Positions 36,020 through 44,561 are shown, counted from the first letter of the stretch. The stretch: 64,000 bases of DNA from Enterococcus wangshanyuanii (GCF_002197645.1 NZ_CP021874.1:2108001-2172000), one strand, 5' to 3'. Notes: generated by a model from the letters alone, not told the origin. Numbers and translations are program-made.

Positions 36020-36400
36020 ATGTTTAGTGAAAGACTATTAAAAATGCGAAAAAATGCTGAATTAACACAAGAAGAACTAGCAAAAAAAATAAATGTTTCT
36101 AAACAAAGTGTCGGTAGTTGGGAACGTGGTAGAACAGAGCCATCAATAGAAACCATAACCGAATTAGCAAACGTATTAAACACTACTACTGATTACTTAC
36201 TAGGAAGAACTAACCAACCTATCCAGAATAATATTGATTCAACTAATATCGGCAATAATATTACTTCACATTTTAGACTTAACACATCCGATATGAACAT
36301 TGATGATATAGAAGAATTAGAAGAAGAATTAACTGATTACATGGAATTTTTAATAAAGAAAGCAAAAGAAAAGAAAGCAAAAAGAGAAAAGAATAGTTAG
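36020..36400 (+). CDS. XRE-family repressor (ImmR-like)
   Basis: 126-aa repressor. Residues 3-58 are a Cro/C1 helix-turn-helix (RLLKMRKNAELTQEELAKKI, then VSKQSVGSWERGRTEPS), with a C-terminal acidic/basic tail. It is divergent from the leftward ICE promoter and 12 nt upstream of an ImmA-like metalloprotease gene. In ICEBs1 the corresponding ImmR represses excision and transfer until cleaved by ImmA. ATG 36020 is better spaced from AGAGG than the ATG at 36014. Confidence 0.85.
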   Translation: MFSERLLKMRKNAELTQEELAKKINVSKQSVGSWERGRTEPSIETITELANVLNTTTDYLLGRTNQPIQNNIDSTNIGNNITSHFRLNTSDMNIDDIEELEEELTDYMEFLIKKAKEKKAKREKNS

Positions 36401-36412
36401 GCGGTCGCATTA

Positions 36413-37069
36413 TTGGATTTCATTAACGAGGAACTATATTTTGAAGCCTTCAATCTTGCTAACGAGTTAACAAAAGATGTCGCTTATTATTGTTCAAAAA
36501 AGATTGAAGAAGTCAAATGCTTTGACATTGAAAAATATGTAAAAGAACTAGAAGACGTTGAATTTATTGATTACCCTTTTCAAAAACAATTAAAAAATAA
36601 AATGCTAGGCTCCACTTCTAAAGTTTATGGAGAAGTCATTATTACAACTAATAGGAATTTAATGATTGAAAGAAAAAATTTCACCAAAATGCACGAAATA
36701 GTTCATTTCTACAAAGATATACCTTGTGTTAGTGAATCACACACATTTTCTGACATGGTAATTGAAAATGGCTATTTCCCAGAGGATATACCTAGAGAAT
36801 ATCGAGCAAATGTAGGTGCAAGTATTCTTCTAGCAAATAATCATGCATTACTATCTGCATTAAGACAATTCAATACATTTCAACAAGTTGCAGATTTCTT
36901 TTTCATGAGTAAATCAGCACTACAAAATAGATTAAAAGAATATCTTATATTTATTTGTAATTGTACGCCTCAATATGCTTTTCAATTGGTCTATAATTAC
37001 CGTATCGGAAATGGTAAAGAACTTTTCCAAGTGATGTATTCATCAAAAAATTATTACAGTTTGAATTAG
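36413..37069 (+). CDS. ImmA/IrrE-type zinc metallopeptidase
   Basis: 218-aa COG2856-type peptidase. The zinc motif MHEIVHF (HExxH) lies near residue 101, preceded by a strand (GEVIITTNRNLMIERKN) as is usual in ImmA proteins; a downstream acidic residue region (YRANVGASILLA) fits the third ligand. It follows the XRE repressor directly and starts at TTG 36413. It is expected to cleave the repressor after DNA damage or a quorum cue and so release ICE transfer. Confidence 0.85.
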   Translation: MDFINEELYFEAFNLANELTKDVAYYCSKKIEEVKCFDIEKYVKELEDVEFIDYPFQKQLKNKMLGSTSKVYGEVIITTNRNLMIERKNFTKMHEIVHFYKDIPCVSESHTFSDMVIENGYFPEDIPREYRANVGASILLANNHALLSALRQFNTFQQVADFFFMSKSALQNRLKEYLIFICNCTPQYAFQLVYNYRIGNGKELFQVMYSSKNYYSLN

Positions 37070-37074
37070 TAAAA

Positions 37075-37109
37075 AAGACCTATTGAGAATACATATCTCT
37101 GTAGGTCTT
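37075..37109. terminator. Bidirectional terminator between the ImmA-like and lipoprotein genes
   Basis: AAGACCTA pairs with TAGGTCTT; T-rich runs flank both sides (TCTTCT on plus, TTTTTT on minus). It serves two convergent genes. Confidence 0.75.
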
Positions 37110-37123
37110 CTTCTATAAATTAA

Positions 37124-38197
37124 CTATTTTACTTCGCTATAACCATATCCCTCATACAATTTCAAAACTGACTCAAGGGAGTATGAATCATCTTTAGTTG
37201 TTGAAATTTCTTTAATATCTGCAACATTTGCTTGCTTATTTTCATCTAAAATTATATCCGAATAACCAATTATTGCTGTAAATTCACTTTGTAGCTTGCT
37301 CTCTGTTCCACCAGAGTATTGTTTAATTGTATAAATTCCGATTAAGTTACCATTATTAGTTGAGCTATTTCCAAACCAATTACCTGTCTCTTCATTCGTA
37401 TTATCTTTTGCAAATTGCCTATAAAACAACTTATTAAGAGCTATTTCATATCTTCTTCCATAACTTTCTTCTGCATAAGAATCTTTATACGACCTTTTCA
37501 CTTCCTCGTCGATCATACGTTTAATATCTTCTAAGTTAGCAATATCAGTAGCCTTTTCAGCAACATTTTTTAACCCTTTTACTTCAAATTCTGGGTTAAA
37601 ATCATCAGTTAAAACGTATCCTTGATCATTCAAAGATTGTTCAAATTCTTTTGATTTTTGAACTTTTGCTTTATCGCCATTCTTTAGCTTTCCATCATCT
37701 TCAATAGTAAATTCTATATAATTCAATGGATCATCAAAGGTATTATCTATAGTGGCTTCCCCTCGCCCACTAACGCCATTAAAATTAACAACTAAATGTT
37801 TCATAACTTCTTCATTTGTTAATTTCTTAGGTTCTTCCAAACCACTGACAGTAAACTCTTTTTCTCCACCTTTTATTCGCTTCGTTTTATTTTCATCAAC
37901 TGATACAGTTACTTTTACCTTATCTCCATTTGATAATTTTTGGTCTTTATTCAATTTCACTTTGTAAGAGCTGTCAAAGGATATTAATTCCTTTTGCGTC
38001 TTTTCATCTGGAAAACCTGTCTCTACATCATAGTCAAACACATCTTTATACATCTTTTTAGTATCAATATTGTATGATGCAGTTCCTTTAGTGTCCATCC
38101 CTGAAAAATCAACCTCTATATAATCTGTCATTTGTTTCGCTGAATTGCACCCTCCCAGCACAAAAATGATAGGCACAAGCCAAAATAACTTTTTCAT
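37124..38197 (-). CDS. Lipoprotein with repeated beta-domains, element 1 right end
   Basis: 357 aa lipoprotein: signal MKKLFWLVPIIFVLGGCN with lipobox LGGC. Residues about 25-200 contain two repeats of a beta-rich unit, each with a YIEVDFSG or VVNFNG start, a KNGDKVKV-type middle and a FTVSGLEEP or FEVKGL end, suggesting Ig-like modules. The C-terminal part resembles small sensory or binding domains. The start at ATG 38197 has GGAG upstream. It is an accessory cargo gene near the att site, and its job is unknown. Confidence 0.7.
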   Translation of the reverse strand: MKKLFWLVPIIFVLGGCNSAKQMTDYIEVDFSGMDTKGTASYNIDTKKMYKDVFDYDVETGFPDEKTQKELISFDSSYKVKLNKDQKLSNGDKVKVTVSVDENKTKRIKGGEKEFTVSGLEEPKKLTNEEVMKHLVVNFNGVSGRGEATIDNTFDDPLNYIEFTIEDDGKLKNGDKAKVQKSKEFEQSLNDQGYVLTDDFNPEFEVKGLKNVAEKATDIANLEDIKRMIDEEVKRSYKDSYAEESYGRRYEIALNKLFYRQFAKDNTNEETGNWFGNSSTNNGNLIGIYTIKQYSGGTESKLQSEFTAIIGYSDIILDENKQANVADIKEISTTKDDSYSLESVLKLYEGYGYSEVK

Positions 38198-38376
38198 TTC
38201 ATCATTCTCCAATCATATATTTAAATTTTTCAATTTCCCCAATTCAGCAAAAAATGTATGAGAAATCATTTAATTTAGCTCCTAGTATGAATTATATACT
38301 ATTGCAAACTACAAGTAAACTTATTCTAATATTTGATAAAAACAATCCTTTTATGCATCGGTTATAAACTAGCTTC

Positions 38377-38395
38377 TTATCACACTTTTATCACA
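38377..38395. repeat. Arm-type repeats of element 1, right end
   Basis: Two TTATCACA copies at 38377 and 38388, spaced 11 bp exactly as at 10461 and 10472. They lie about 100 bp inside the right att site. Confidence 0.7.
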
Positions 38396-38486
38396 GTTTA
38401 AATCAAACCTAATCATTTCAACCGAACTTAAACAGATATGAACCTTATTACAACAATAAAAACAACCCAAATTTTCTTTTCAATTA

Positions 38487-38498
38487 TTGAGTGGGAAT
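38487..38498. repeat. Attachment site 2 (junction between elements 1 and 2)
   Basis: TTGAGTGGGAAT, identical to the guaA end at 10390-10401, and followed by AA, which would make a TAA stop codon. If element 1 excised, this sequence would rebuild the end of guaA. It is at once the right end of element 1 and the left end of element 2. Confidence 0.87.
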
Positions 38499-38589
38499 AA
38501 AGAGCCAACATAATATGGATGGGGAATGCCGATAAATCAACGTTTTTCAACTTATGAAATGCTTGATTTTCATTAAAAATGATATGGTT

Positions 38590-38609
38590 CCCTACCATTT
38601 TCCCTACCA
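38590..38609. repeat. Arm-type repeats of element 2, left end
   Basis: CCCTACCA at 38590-38597 and 38602-38609. The same pattern occurs at the other end of the island beside the second integrase (56009, 56020). Confidence 0.65.
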
Positions 38610-38617
38610 AAATAAAA

Positions 38618-38650
38618 CCCTGCTAAGATAATACTTGGCAGGGGATTTTT
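38618..38650 (+). terminator. Terminator at the left end of element 2
   Basis: CCCTGC and GCAGGG pair around a 14-nt loop and are followed by GATTTTT on the plus strand. It would seal guaA transcription if element 2 were alone at the site. Confidence 0.65.
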
Positions 38651-38717
38651 GTGTGATTCTATTTTTTAAAATAAGGAACATTATAGATAACATGCTTCAT
38701 AAACACATGGTTTTCAT

Positions 38718-39932
38718 TTATTGGTAGAATTGTTCAATTTTATATTCATTTAAGACTGCTTTTACCATCAAGGTTGTTGCCATATCGATTCGAGCATATT
38801 CTTGGTCTGCATCAGAAAGATTGTTATTATAACCAACATAGCATTTTTCTTTACTTTCAAAGACTAATTCTTGATGCTTTTCGGCATCACTATTGATTAA
38901 TTTTTCAATGGATTCTTTCTGTTGTAAATTTTCAAAAATAGGAATCATACTTAAATGCTTAGACCAAGCACCATTATCATGATTAACTAATGATTTTAAT
39001 AACCACATTAATCCTATCTCTGGTGAATCTTCAAAATAATAATAGTATGAATTTACATACTCACTTTTTGGGTAACTGTCAAACAACTTAAGAGATGAGC
39101 TTTTGGGATGTACTGCTATACCTCGAGTTTCATCAATATAATGTGCCGAAAATTCTAAAAGTATCGTTTGATGATACTTTACCCTCAAAATATGCCATGA
39201 ACTTCTCGCATTAGTATGCATCAATGCGAAGGGAGGTGTCCTCAAATCTTCATTTTCAGGGTCATCATAAAACTCAATTGTATATTCAGGAAATTTTTCA
39301 TAGTACCATGACATTCCTTCATAACTACTTTTCATTTTTATCCAAGAGTCAGTATCCTTGATATAATTAAATACTCTTTCCTTTGGATAAGGGATTAAGC
39401 CAAATCTAAATTCCCATAATTTTTCAATATCCTGAATTTCAGCTTGTTTATTTATCGAAGTATTTTTCGCACCTTTTCGAACATAAATTTGATTAGGTTG
39501 TACACTTTGATATTTTTCTTTAAGATAAAAAGGAACCCTTTGAGATTTATGAACTACTAAAATATCTAATTCTGCACCAACTCCATTGGTTATTGTTCTT
39601 AACTCCAACGCTGGAATATAGTCTCCTGCCCATTTCTTACTATGAATAAAATCAAGATAATTTTCCTGAGTCCACCTACCTAAATATTTTTCAACTCCTA
39701 TAATTTCAACAGGATTATCGGATATTCCCATTATTAAATAGGCTTCATGATTACTCAGATTGTTTGCCATGCAAATTATGTCATGTAATAAATCATTTTT
39801 CTTTTTATTTATCTCTGCCTTGTCTTGACCTTCATAAAAATAAGGAAACTCCTTGAAGTCCCAATATTCGCCTTCTGTGTTTTGATAGAACAATTCGCGA
39901 ATGATCTCTTCTAATTCTTCATTTCTCCCCAT
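38718..39932 (-). CDS. AlbA_2/Schlafen-like domain protein
   Basis: 404 aa. The N-terminal 170 residues are an AlbA_2 (Schlafen-type) domain: YWDFKEFPYF near residue 19, NKKKNDLLHDIICMANNLSN near 42, AYLIMGISD near 63, and IYVRKGAKN near 145. The remaining 230 residues have no recognised domain. AlbA_2 proteins are predicted nucleic-acid-binding or nuclease proteins and appear in phage-defence loci. The gene follows the HEPN-like gene by 58 nt on the same strand. Confidence 0.75.
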   Translation of the reverse strand: MGRNEELEEIIRELFYQNTEGEYWDFKEFPYFYEGQDKAEINKKKNDLLHDIICMANNLSNHEAYLIMGISDNPVEIIGVEKYLGRWTQENYLDFIHSKKWAGDYIPALELRTITNGVGAELDILVVHKSQRVPFYLKEKYQSVQPNQIYVRKGAKNTSINKQAEIQDIEKLWEFRFGLIPYPKERVFNYIKDTDSWIKMKSSYEGMSWYYEKFPEYTIEFYDDPENEDLRTPPFALMHTNARSSWHILRVKYHQTILLEFSAHYIDETRGIAVHPKSSSLKLFDSYPKSEYVNSYYYYFEDSPEIGLMWLLKSLVNHDNGAWSKHLSMIPIFENLQQKESIEKLINSDAEKHQELVFESKEKCYVGYNNNLSDADQEYARIDMATTLMVKAVLNEYKIEQFYQ

Positions 39933-39990
39933 AAGCTTATCCCTCCATTACCAAATCCCATCAAAAGAGCATGCTTTTCCTACAGAATTT

Positions 39991-41211
39991 CTAACTATCA
40001 ATTTTCACTTGAATTGATTGAACAAAATATTCGCATACTAAGCTATCAACCGACTGCTCTAGAAGTAAATTCTTTCCTAAAGCCTTCTCTACCTCATTAA
40101 TAAATTGAGCTAAATAATCTATATCAGTTGCATCATGTTGGTTTTTTGTATTAAAAAATGGAGCAACATGGTTGAATAATTTCCCCCCATCCATTTCAAT
40201 TTTTGGGGTAAACTCTGAAAACAACGTTCTAACATCTAAATCAGGCAACTCATCATCTGTTAGGTTCTCATTTTGATAGTCATCCCAATATTTCGATATT
40301 CTTGCATTTATTCTTTCTTTAATAATATTTTTAACTTCATCTGAAATACCCAAACGCCTTTGAGAATAATCATAAAGTCTTTTTAACCCGAATCCATTCC
40401 AATGATCCATACCGTTTTCTTTAAAATAGCCACCTCTTAAATCTTTTGAAACTAAATCAGCAATTTTATCAAAATCAATACTACCTACTTCTTCATTAAT
40501 GACTTTACTTTTTATATTAGGCAGCGCTTTTGATTTCTCTTTTACTCTTGATTCACTATCACAATCAAGAAACTTTTCAACATGACACAGGATAATATCT
40601 CTCACATCTGTCATCTTCAAATAAATGTCTACATCATAGTAACTTTCATTATCTATATGATGGTCAACTTTTGATAAGTTATATTTTTTTGTTTTATCGT
40701 GCTTATCATTCCATATTTGAATACAATAATCCATATTAGAAAACTCATTAAAAAAATGAAACGGATTACGATCTCTACGACTAAATATTCGCCCTAATTG
40801 GCTATCTTTATAGCCTTTTAACTCTAATGATTCCAACTTAGTTAATTGCTCACCTGAATGAACAATTAATGTACGAATATCTAATAACAATTTTAACTCA
40901 TCATTTTTTTCAACTTTTACTTTCCAAAGTCTTCCTAAATAATCTAATGCATTGATTAATCGATAAATATTATTTGCAAAGTGATCTGCTTCTATACTTG
41001 GAATACCTGATGCATTTCCATCTCCTAAGAACTTATCATTTAAACCATCAAAATAGTCAATCCCACCACGTATAATCCATAATAATGAGGCTTCTGTATT
41101 ATCATACGTAGTAGGTGTTTTGTGTATCTTTATCTTTTCTTCTAGTTTTTCCTTCAATACTTTTGAGGTTGCTGAAAATGGGTTTGATGAAATTAATTTT
41201 ATATTGTTCAT
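39991..41211 (-). CDS. Putative HEPN-like protein, 406 aa
   Basis: No close family recognised. A helical segment LLLDIRTLIVHSGEQLTKLE near residue 108 carries R-x4-H (RTLIVH), the pattern of HEPN RNase active sites, and a helical context precedes it (NNIYRLINALDYLGRLWKVK). The C-terminal half is mixed and ends EYFVQSIQVKIDS. The likely partner is the AlbA_2 gene downstream. An abortive-infection or defence role is an inference from motif and context, not shown. Confidence 0.55.
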   Translation of the reverse strand: MNNIKLISSNPFSATSKVLKEKLEEKIKIHKTPTTYDNTEASLLWIIRGGIDYFDGLNDKFLGDGNASGIPSIEADHFANNIYRLINALDYLGRLWKVKVEKNDELKLLLDIRTLIVHSGEQLTKLESLELKGYKDSQLGRIFSRRDRNPFHFFNEFSNMDYCIQIWNDKHDKTKKYNLSKVDHHIDNESYYDVDIYLKMTDVRDIILCHVEKFLDCDSESRVKEKSKALPNIKSKVINEEVGSIDFDKIADLVSKDLRGGYFKENGMDHWNGFGLKRLYDYSQRRLGISDEVKNIIKERINARISKYWDDYQNENLTDDELPDLDVRTLFSEFTPKIEMDGGKLFNHVAPFFNTKNQHDATDIDYLAQFINEVEKALGKNLLLEQSVDSLVCEYFVQSIQVKIDS

Positions 41212-41294
41212 GAAGAATCAGTCTTCCTTTCGTTTCATTTAATAAGAATTTACTACTTAAGTATATAAACTTAGCGTCGGGAATTATTTATTTT

Positions 41295-41684
41295 TTATCT
41301 CGCTCTAATATTTTCAAGACACAAGAGATATCCAGCAAAATCTCCCCAGCGTTTTCTATCTTCTGATGAACCTAGTTTTTCTTTCCAACTAGTATCTAAT
41401 TCTAGTTGTTCACCTAACTTATGAAATGCCTTTAAATTAATCATAAATGTATTATGATAGATAGTCCTTAAATCATCTTTCTCATGTTTCTCTTCACGTG
41501 AAAAATAATTCCAGTTAATTCTCATATTCGCATAAACTAAAGCAGAATCTATGACCTCTTTCCATAACTCATGTAGATACTCATCCTTGCATTCCAACAT
41601 GTTAAAAATCGAATTGTAAATATTGACTGCTTCTTCAAAAGCCATAGAATCGCTTTTTTTCAAATAAACATTGTAATCAAGCAT
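41295..41684 (-). CDS. Hypothetical protein, 129 aa
   Basis: Small helical acidic protein (YLKKSDSMAFEEAVNIYNSI, then ELWKEVIDSALVYANMRINW). Tryptophan- and tyrosine-rich helices without signal or membrane segments. A resemblance to the DUF3232-type small proteins of Firmicutes is possible but not certain. It lies between the ArdA gene and the HEPN-like gene, on the same strand, separated from ArdA by a terminator. Confidence 0.55.
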   Translation of the reverse strand: MLDYNVYLKKSDSMAFEEAVNIYNSIFNMLECKDEYLHELWKEVIDSALVYANMRINWNYFSREEKHEKDDLRTIYHNTFMINLKAFHKLGEQLELDTSWKEKLGSSEDRKRWGDFAGYLLCLENIRAR

Positions 41685-41770
41685 TATGTCACCACCTTTA
41701 CTCTTTAATACTCTTAATCATATTATAAAACATTTAGTGAGAACAAAATAGCAGGGAAATACATAAAAAA

Positions 41771-41794
41771 AGAGCCGACTCTTAAGTCAGCCCT
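41771..41794 (-). terminator. Terminator after the ardA unit
   Basis: AGAGCCGAC pairs with GTCAGCCCT (two G-T) and is followed on the minus strand by TTTTTTT. Confidence 0.75.
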
Positions 41795-41801
41795 ATACCT
41801 C

Positions 41802-42365
41802 TTATAAAAATTCAATAAAATATTCTTCAGCAAAATCACCATTCGTATTAAGTACATGATCTCGACCAATAGCTTCATAGTCAATATAATTCCGCAAGTG
41901 CTCAGGAACTATTATCAATCCTTCGTCAACTAACACATACCCTAGCTTTTCCTCGTCTGTCGAACCTTCATAAAGTTCATAAATAATGGGATTTTCGCCT
42001 TCATGATTTGAAATTATCTGAACAACTGAATCGGGTAGAGTTATGTACTCTTCCAAACTATCATATTTTTCTGCTAACAATCTTGGAGAGTCATATTCTT
42101 CTATAGAAAATGGGGCGTCATAGTCAGTGATGAAATATTCTTCGTAAAGATAGCCATACTCGTCTACAAATTCATTACCTATATAGATTGCTTTATAGGC
42201 TGCATCTAAGTCATCGCTATCAAAGGGGAAGTGTAGATATACACCTAATAAGACACCTTCATTATAAGCTTTTAAATTAGTTAGATAAATCCAATGTTCA
42301 CTATCTCCACCAAATCGATGACCGTTTGCTTCTATCATCATGTTGTAAGTGACTAATTTTTCCAT
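41802..42365 (-). CDS. ardA: Antirestriction protein ArdA
   Basis: 187-aa acidic DNA mimic that inhibits type I restriction enzymes during DNA entry. The ArdA pattern is clear: IYLTNLKAYNEGVLLGVYLH near residue 26, YFITDYDAPFSIEEYDS near 77, and EHLRNYIDYEAIGRDHVLN near 155, comparable to Tn916 Orf18. The strong excess of Asp/Glu fits the phosphate-mimic function. Presence on an element with no visible transfer genes suggests it enters new hosts by mobilisation. Confidence 0.9.
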   Translation of the reverse strand: MEKLVTYNMMIEANGHRFGGDSEHWIYLTNLKAYNEGVLLGVYLHFPFDSDDLDAAYKAIYIGNEFVDEYGYLYEEYFITDYDAPFSIEEYDSPRLLAEKYDSLEEYITLPDSVVQIISNHEGENPIIYELYEGSTDEEKLGYVLVDEGLIIVPEHLRNYIDYEAIGRDHVLNTNGDFAEEYFIEFL

Positions 42366-42402
42366 ACATCTTCCCCCAATATTATTAGACTAGGTAAATT
42401 TT

Positions 42403-42639
42403 TTATGGTAATAACTCATCCTCTGTAAAAATCGTATCTGGTATCCAAATTTTGAATCCTTGTTCAGCATAGCTTTTTTCAGCACTCAGAAAAAGACGTT
42501 CTGTGATTGGTGAACGACTATCACCAAAGTGTATTGCTGCAAATAAGTCATTATCTTTTTCAATCACATGAACAGTATTATCACCATTATTAATCCAAAA
42601 AATGTCATTAACTTGGGGTTTGTTCGTATCTAGAATCAT
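42403..42639 (-). CDS. Hypothetical protein, 78 aa
   Basis: Small acidic soluble protein (VNDIFWINNGDNTVHVIEKD) without known motifs. Its start overlaps the end of the preceding membrane gene by 4 nt (ATGA), and it is followed 37 nt later by ardA, so the three form one unit. It may be another small antirestriction or entry-phase protein; this is context only. Confidence 0.55.
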   Translation of the reverse strand: MILDTNKPQVNDIFWINNGDNTVHVIEKDNDLFAAIHFGDSRSPITERLFLSAEKSYAEQGFKIWIPDTIFTEDELLP

Positions 42640-42977
42640 TGAATCACCTCCTTAAATTTTTGTTCTACTTTAAGTGTAAGTAGTGCTAATTTCCAACATA
42701 ATGTGATTGTAAAAAAATTCCACTGCATTCTTTTTACACTTCGTAAAGGTCTAATAGCAAGGAACCAAATAAGAATGAAAAGAAGCAGTCCAAAATGAAT
42801 AGCTTGAATAGCGTTTGAAGGTGCTGGCTGAATTTGAGTTGAGTAGAGTAGAAAATTAATTAATTGGATTAGCTTGATAGCCAGATAAGAATTAAGTACT
42901 AGTAAAAATTTTCTTTGAGATTTACGTCCATCATAAGGGGAATTTAATAAAGAAATAAGTCGTTTCATTTCTATCAC
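42636..42977 (-). CDS. Small membrane protein, 113 aa
   Basis: A basic N-terminus (SPYDGRKSQRKF), two clear hydrophobic segments (LVLNSYLAIKLIQLINFLLY and AIHFGLLLFILIWFLAI) and a third weaker one (FFTITLCWKLALLTL). First gene of the ardA unit, at the edge of the large noncoding region. An alternative start at the fourth codon is equally possible. No family recognised. Confidence 0.55.
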   Translation of the reverse strand: MIEMKRLISLLNSPYDGRKSQRKFLLVLNSYLAIKLIQLINFLLYSTQIQPAPSNAIQAIHFGLLLFILIWFLAIRPLRSVKRMQWNFFTITLCWKLALLTLKVEQKFKEVIQ

Positions 42978-43011
42978 TACTTTCTTTTTTATTCGTGTAT
43001 TCGTATTTTTG

Positions 43012-43051
43012 GCTGTGATTTATCACAGCATTAGCAACGGTGCACCGTTGC
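43012..43051. repeat. Two adjacent palindromes
   Basis: GCTGTGAT/ATCACAGC (43012-43029) and the perfect 18-bp palindrome GCAACGGTGCACCGTTGC (43034-43051). They lie just outside the first minus-strand gene of the ardA unit; a regulatory site or cruciform is possible. Confidence 0.5.
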
Positions 43052-43331
43052 TTCCAATAATTTGTTTTGTTATCAAAATAACAAGACTCAGGCAATGATT
43101 TTCAGATGGTCTATTATGATTCGTTGCTAATCGGCTTATGTTTCACATTGTTTCTTATTATGATGTTTTATCACTCGCTGCAAATTAAGCAATGGGTTTT
43201 ACGATCAATTTCAGTCCATTATTTTTTGTGTGATTGCGTTGTGTATGTACGTTGTATTTGTTGTTGCGAAGATGTAATGAGTTAATGTTTTTGTATTAAT
43301 AAGCAATTTTGTTTGAAGTAAAGATACTATA

Positions 43332-44340
43332 GAACAACATACATGTTGTTCCGCTTTTTGTTAGTATTTCACTTGTCAATAGACAATGAAATGCAACAAA
43401 AGAGCACCCGAAACGTAGTGAAGGGCAAGACCGAAGAAAAGCTCGCAGAGGTTTTTGTAGTGTCGCAGTAAGGGGGATGGTCAGCTATGCTGACTGGACA
43501 ATTGGAACGAAGTTTCGATTGTACATACATCCCCCTTATGCTCTTTCCTTGTGCACCTCGATTTTTCAACATGAGGTACCTGCATTTAAAAACCATTGAT
43601 ATAGCGCCATTCACAGCGAGTATCGCTGCGGTGATTTTTAGGTACAGTAGGTTCAGCAGGTACAGTAGCCAGGCTGTAAGCCGCATGGCTACGTTAAATC
43701 GCTGTACCTAATCTTGCTAAAATCAGGGAACCTCTGCTGTACACTGAACCTCGACGATTTTCCAACAAAATAGCGCAACGATTGTCGAGGTGTGCCTAAA
43801 AAATTGGTGTGCAGTTGTTGCAATATTGATACACAAAATCAGGGGAATGAATTTTAGGGCGGAACGCAGTGATGCCCAGATCGTGCACAAGGTGGTAGCG
43901 GAACGCAGTGAAGCATCTCAAAATACGTCCTGAAGGTGGTAGAGGTTTCGTCCCGAAACCTGTTATGAAAAAGCTGGCTGCAAGCCTATTAAATTGTGTA
44001 GTGGGTGTACAAAATGGGAAAGGGCTGAGCCGAGTCGGTCACTGGATAGGTTACTAAACAAGTAGCCGAGGCGAAGGGGTTCCCTGCTCATTTTGAAGCC
44101 TAGTATATTATTGCTTTATTGGGCTGACTTGAGCCGGAAAACGTAGTGATATCAAGGGAATAGCCGAAAGGAAGGGGACCCAATGAAGGAATGACGGTAA
44201 GAATCAGGAGATGAACATGTCTTATGACAAGGGTCTAATAAAAAAGAAAATATAGTAGCTTCTTTAATGATCGTACTCTGATTCACGAGGGAATGGGTTA
44301 GTCTGGTATTAAAAAAAGAACCAATCAAAAAATTGGTTTT
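43332..44340 (+). ncRNA. Candidate giant structured noncoding RNA
   Basis: About 1 kb with no credible gene but dense complementary stems, and visibly more G-rich than the AT-rich surroundings. Perfect stems include GAACAACA/TGTTGTTC (43332-43351), AAAGAGCA/TGCTCTTT (43399-43546) enclosing TAAGGGGGAT/ATCCCCCTTA (43469-43538), the long-range CACCTCGA/TCGAGGTG (43554-43792) enclosing TCAC-CAGCGA/TCGCTG-GTGA and a GGTACAG/CTGTACC multi-branch (43659-43708), AGGTTTCG/CGAAACCT (43943-43961) and ATTGGG/CCCAAT (44118-44184). GNRA-type loops (CCGAAAGG) appear on the plus strand, favouring that orientation. Size, complexity and context resemble the ROOL/GOLLD class; the identity is not established. 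Boundaries are approximate. Confidence 0.6.
44318..44340. terminator. Hairpin at the right edge of the RNA-like block
   Basis: AACCAAT pairs with ATTGGTT. T follows on the plus strand (TTTTC), and an even better T-run follows on the minus strand (CTTTTTTT), so it may stop transcription in both directions. Confidence 0.6.
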
Positions 44341-44561
44341 CGTGTAGTTTTTTCACTAAATTTAGATAAGAAATCTCGTGTAATTATTTTGGATATTATT
44401 TTCAGTCAACACATGCTACATTTGCGATATATTTTTTGTTTCTAAGCCATTTCATTTTCTTCCGCATCAATTTTGAAGTCTGTGTTCTTTAAATAGGTTT
44501 CCTTTGTCTAGTTGTTTTAAAAAAATTTGTTGTAAGAACTTTTAATAAGATGGTTCCTTTT

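Larger units (their letters stand above)
10402..38498. mobile_element. Element 1: Tn916-superfamily ICE integrated at the guaA 3' end
   Basis: The boundaries are set by the 12-bp repeat TTGAGTGGGAAT at 10390-10401 (inside guaA) and 38487-38498. Just inside both ends are paired TTATCACA arm-type repeats with the same 11-bp spacing. Content is a tyrosine integrase and excisionase at the left end, a conjugation operon transcribed right to left, an oriT-like region, an XRE/metalloprotease control pair and a cargo operon. All recognisable transfer functions appear intact, so it may be self-transmissible. The module order resembles Tn916, ICEBs1 and the guaA-linked Listeria ICE type. I see no antibiotic-resistance gene. 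Confidence 0.88.

Noticed and set aside
10402-38498. Search for tet(M) or other resistance genes expected in Tn916-like elements
   Set aside because: No such product is encoded; the accessory genes are the GNAT/ASCH operon, an adhesin and a lipoprotein.
38428-38610. Minus-strand 60-aa frame across att site 2
   Set aside because: It runs through the att core and arm repeats, has no binding site, and its translation lacks protein character.
43369-43711. Overlapping open frames on both strands in the RNA-like block (minus 105 aa, plus 74 aa)
   Set aside because: They coincide with perfect inverted repeats, have no good ribosome site, and their translations look like chance reading of stems rather than protein.
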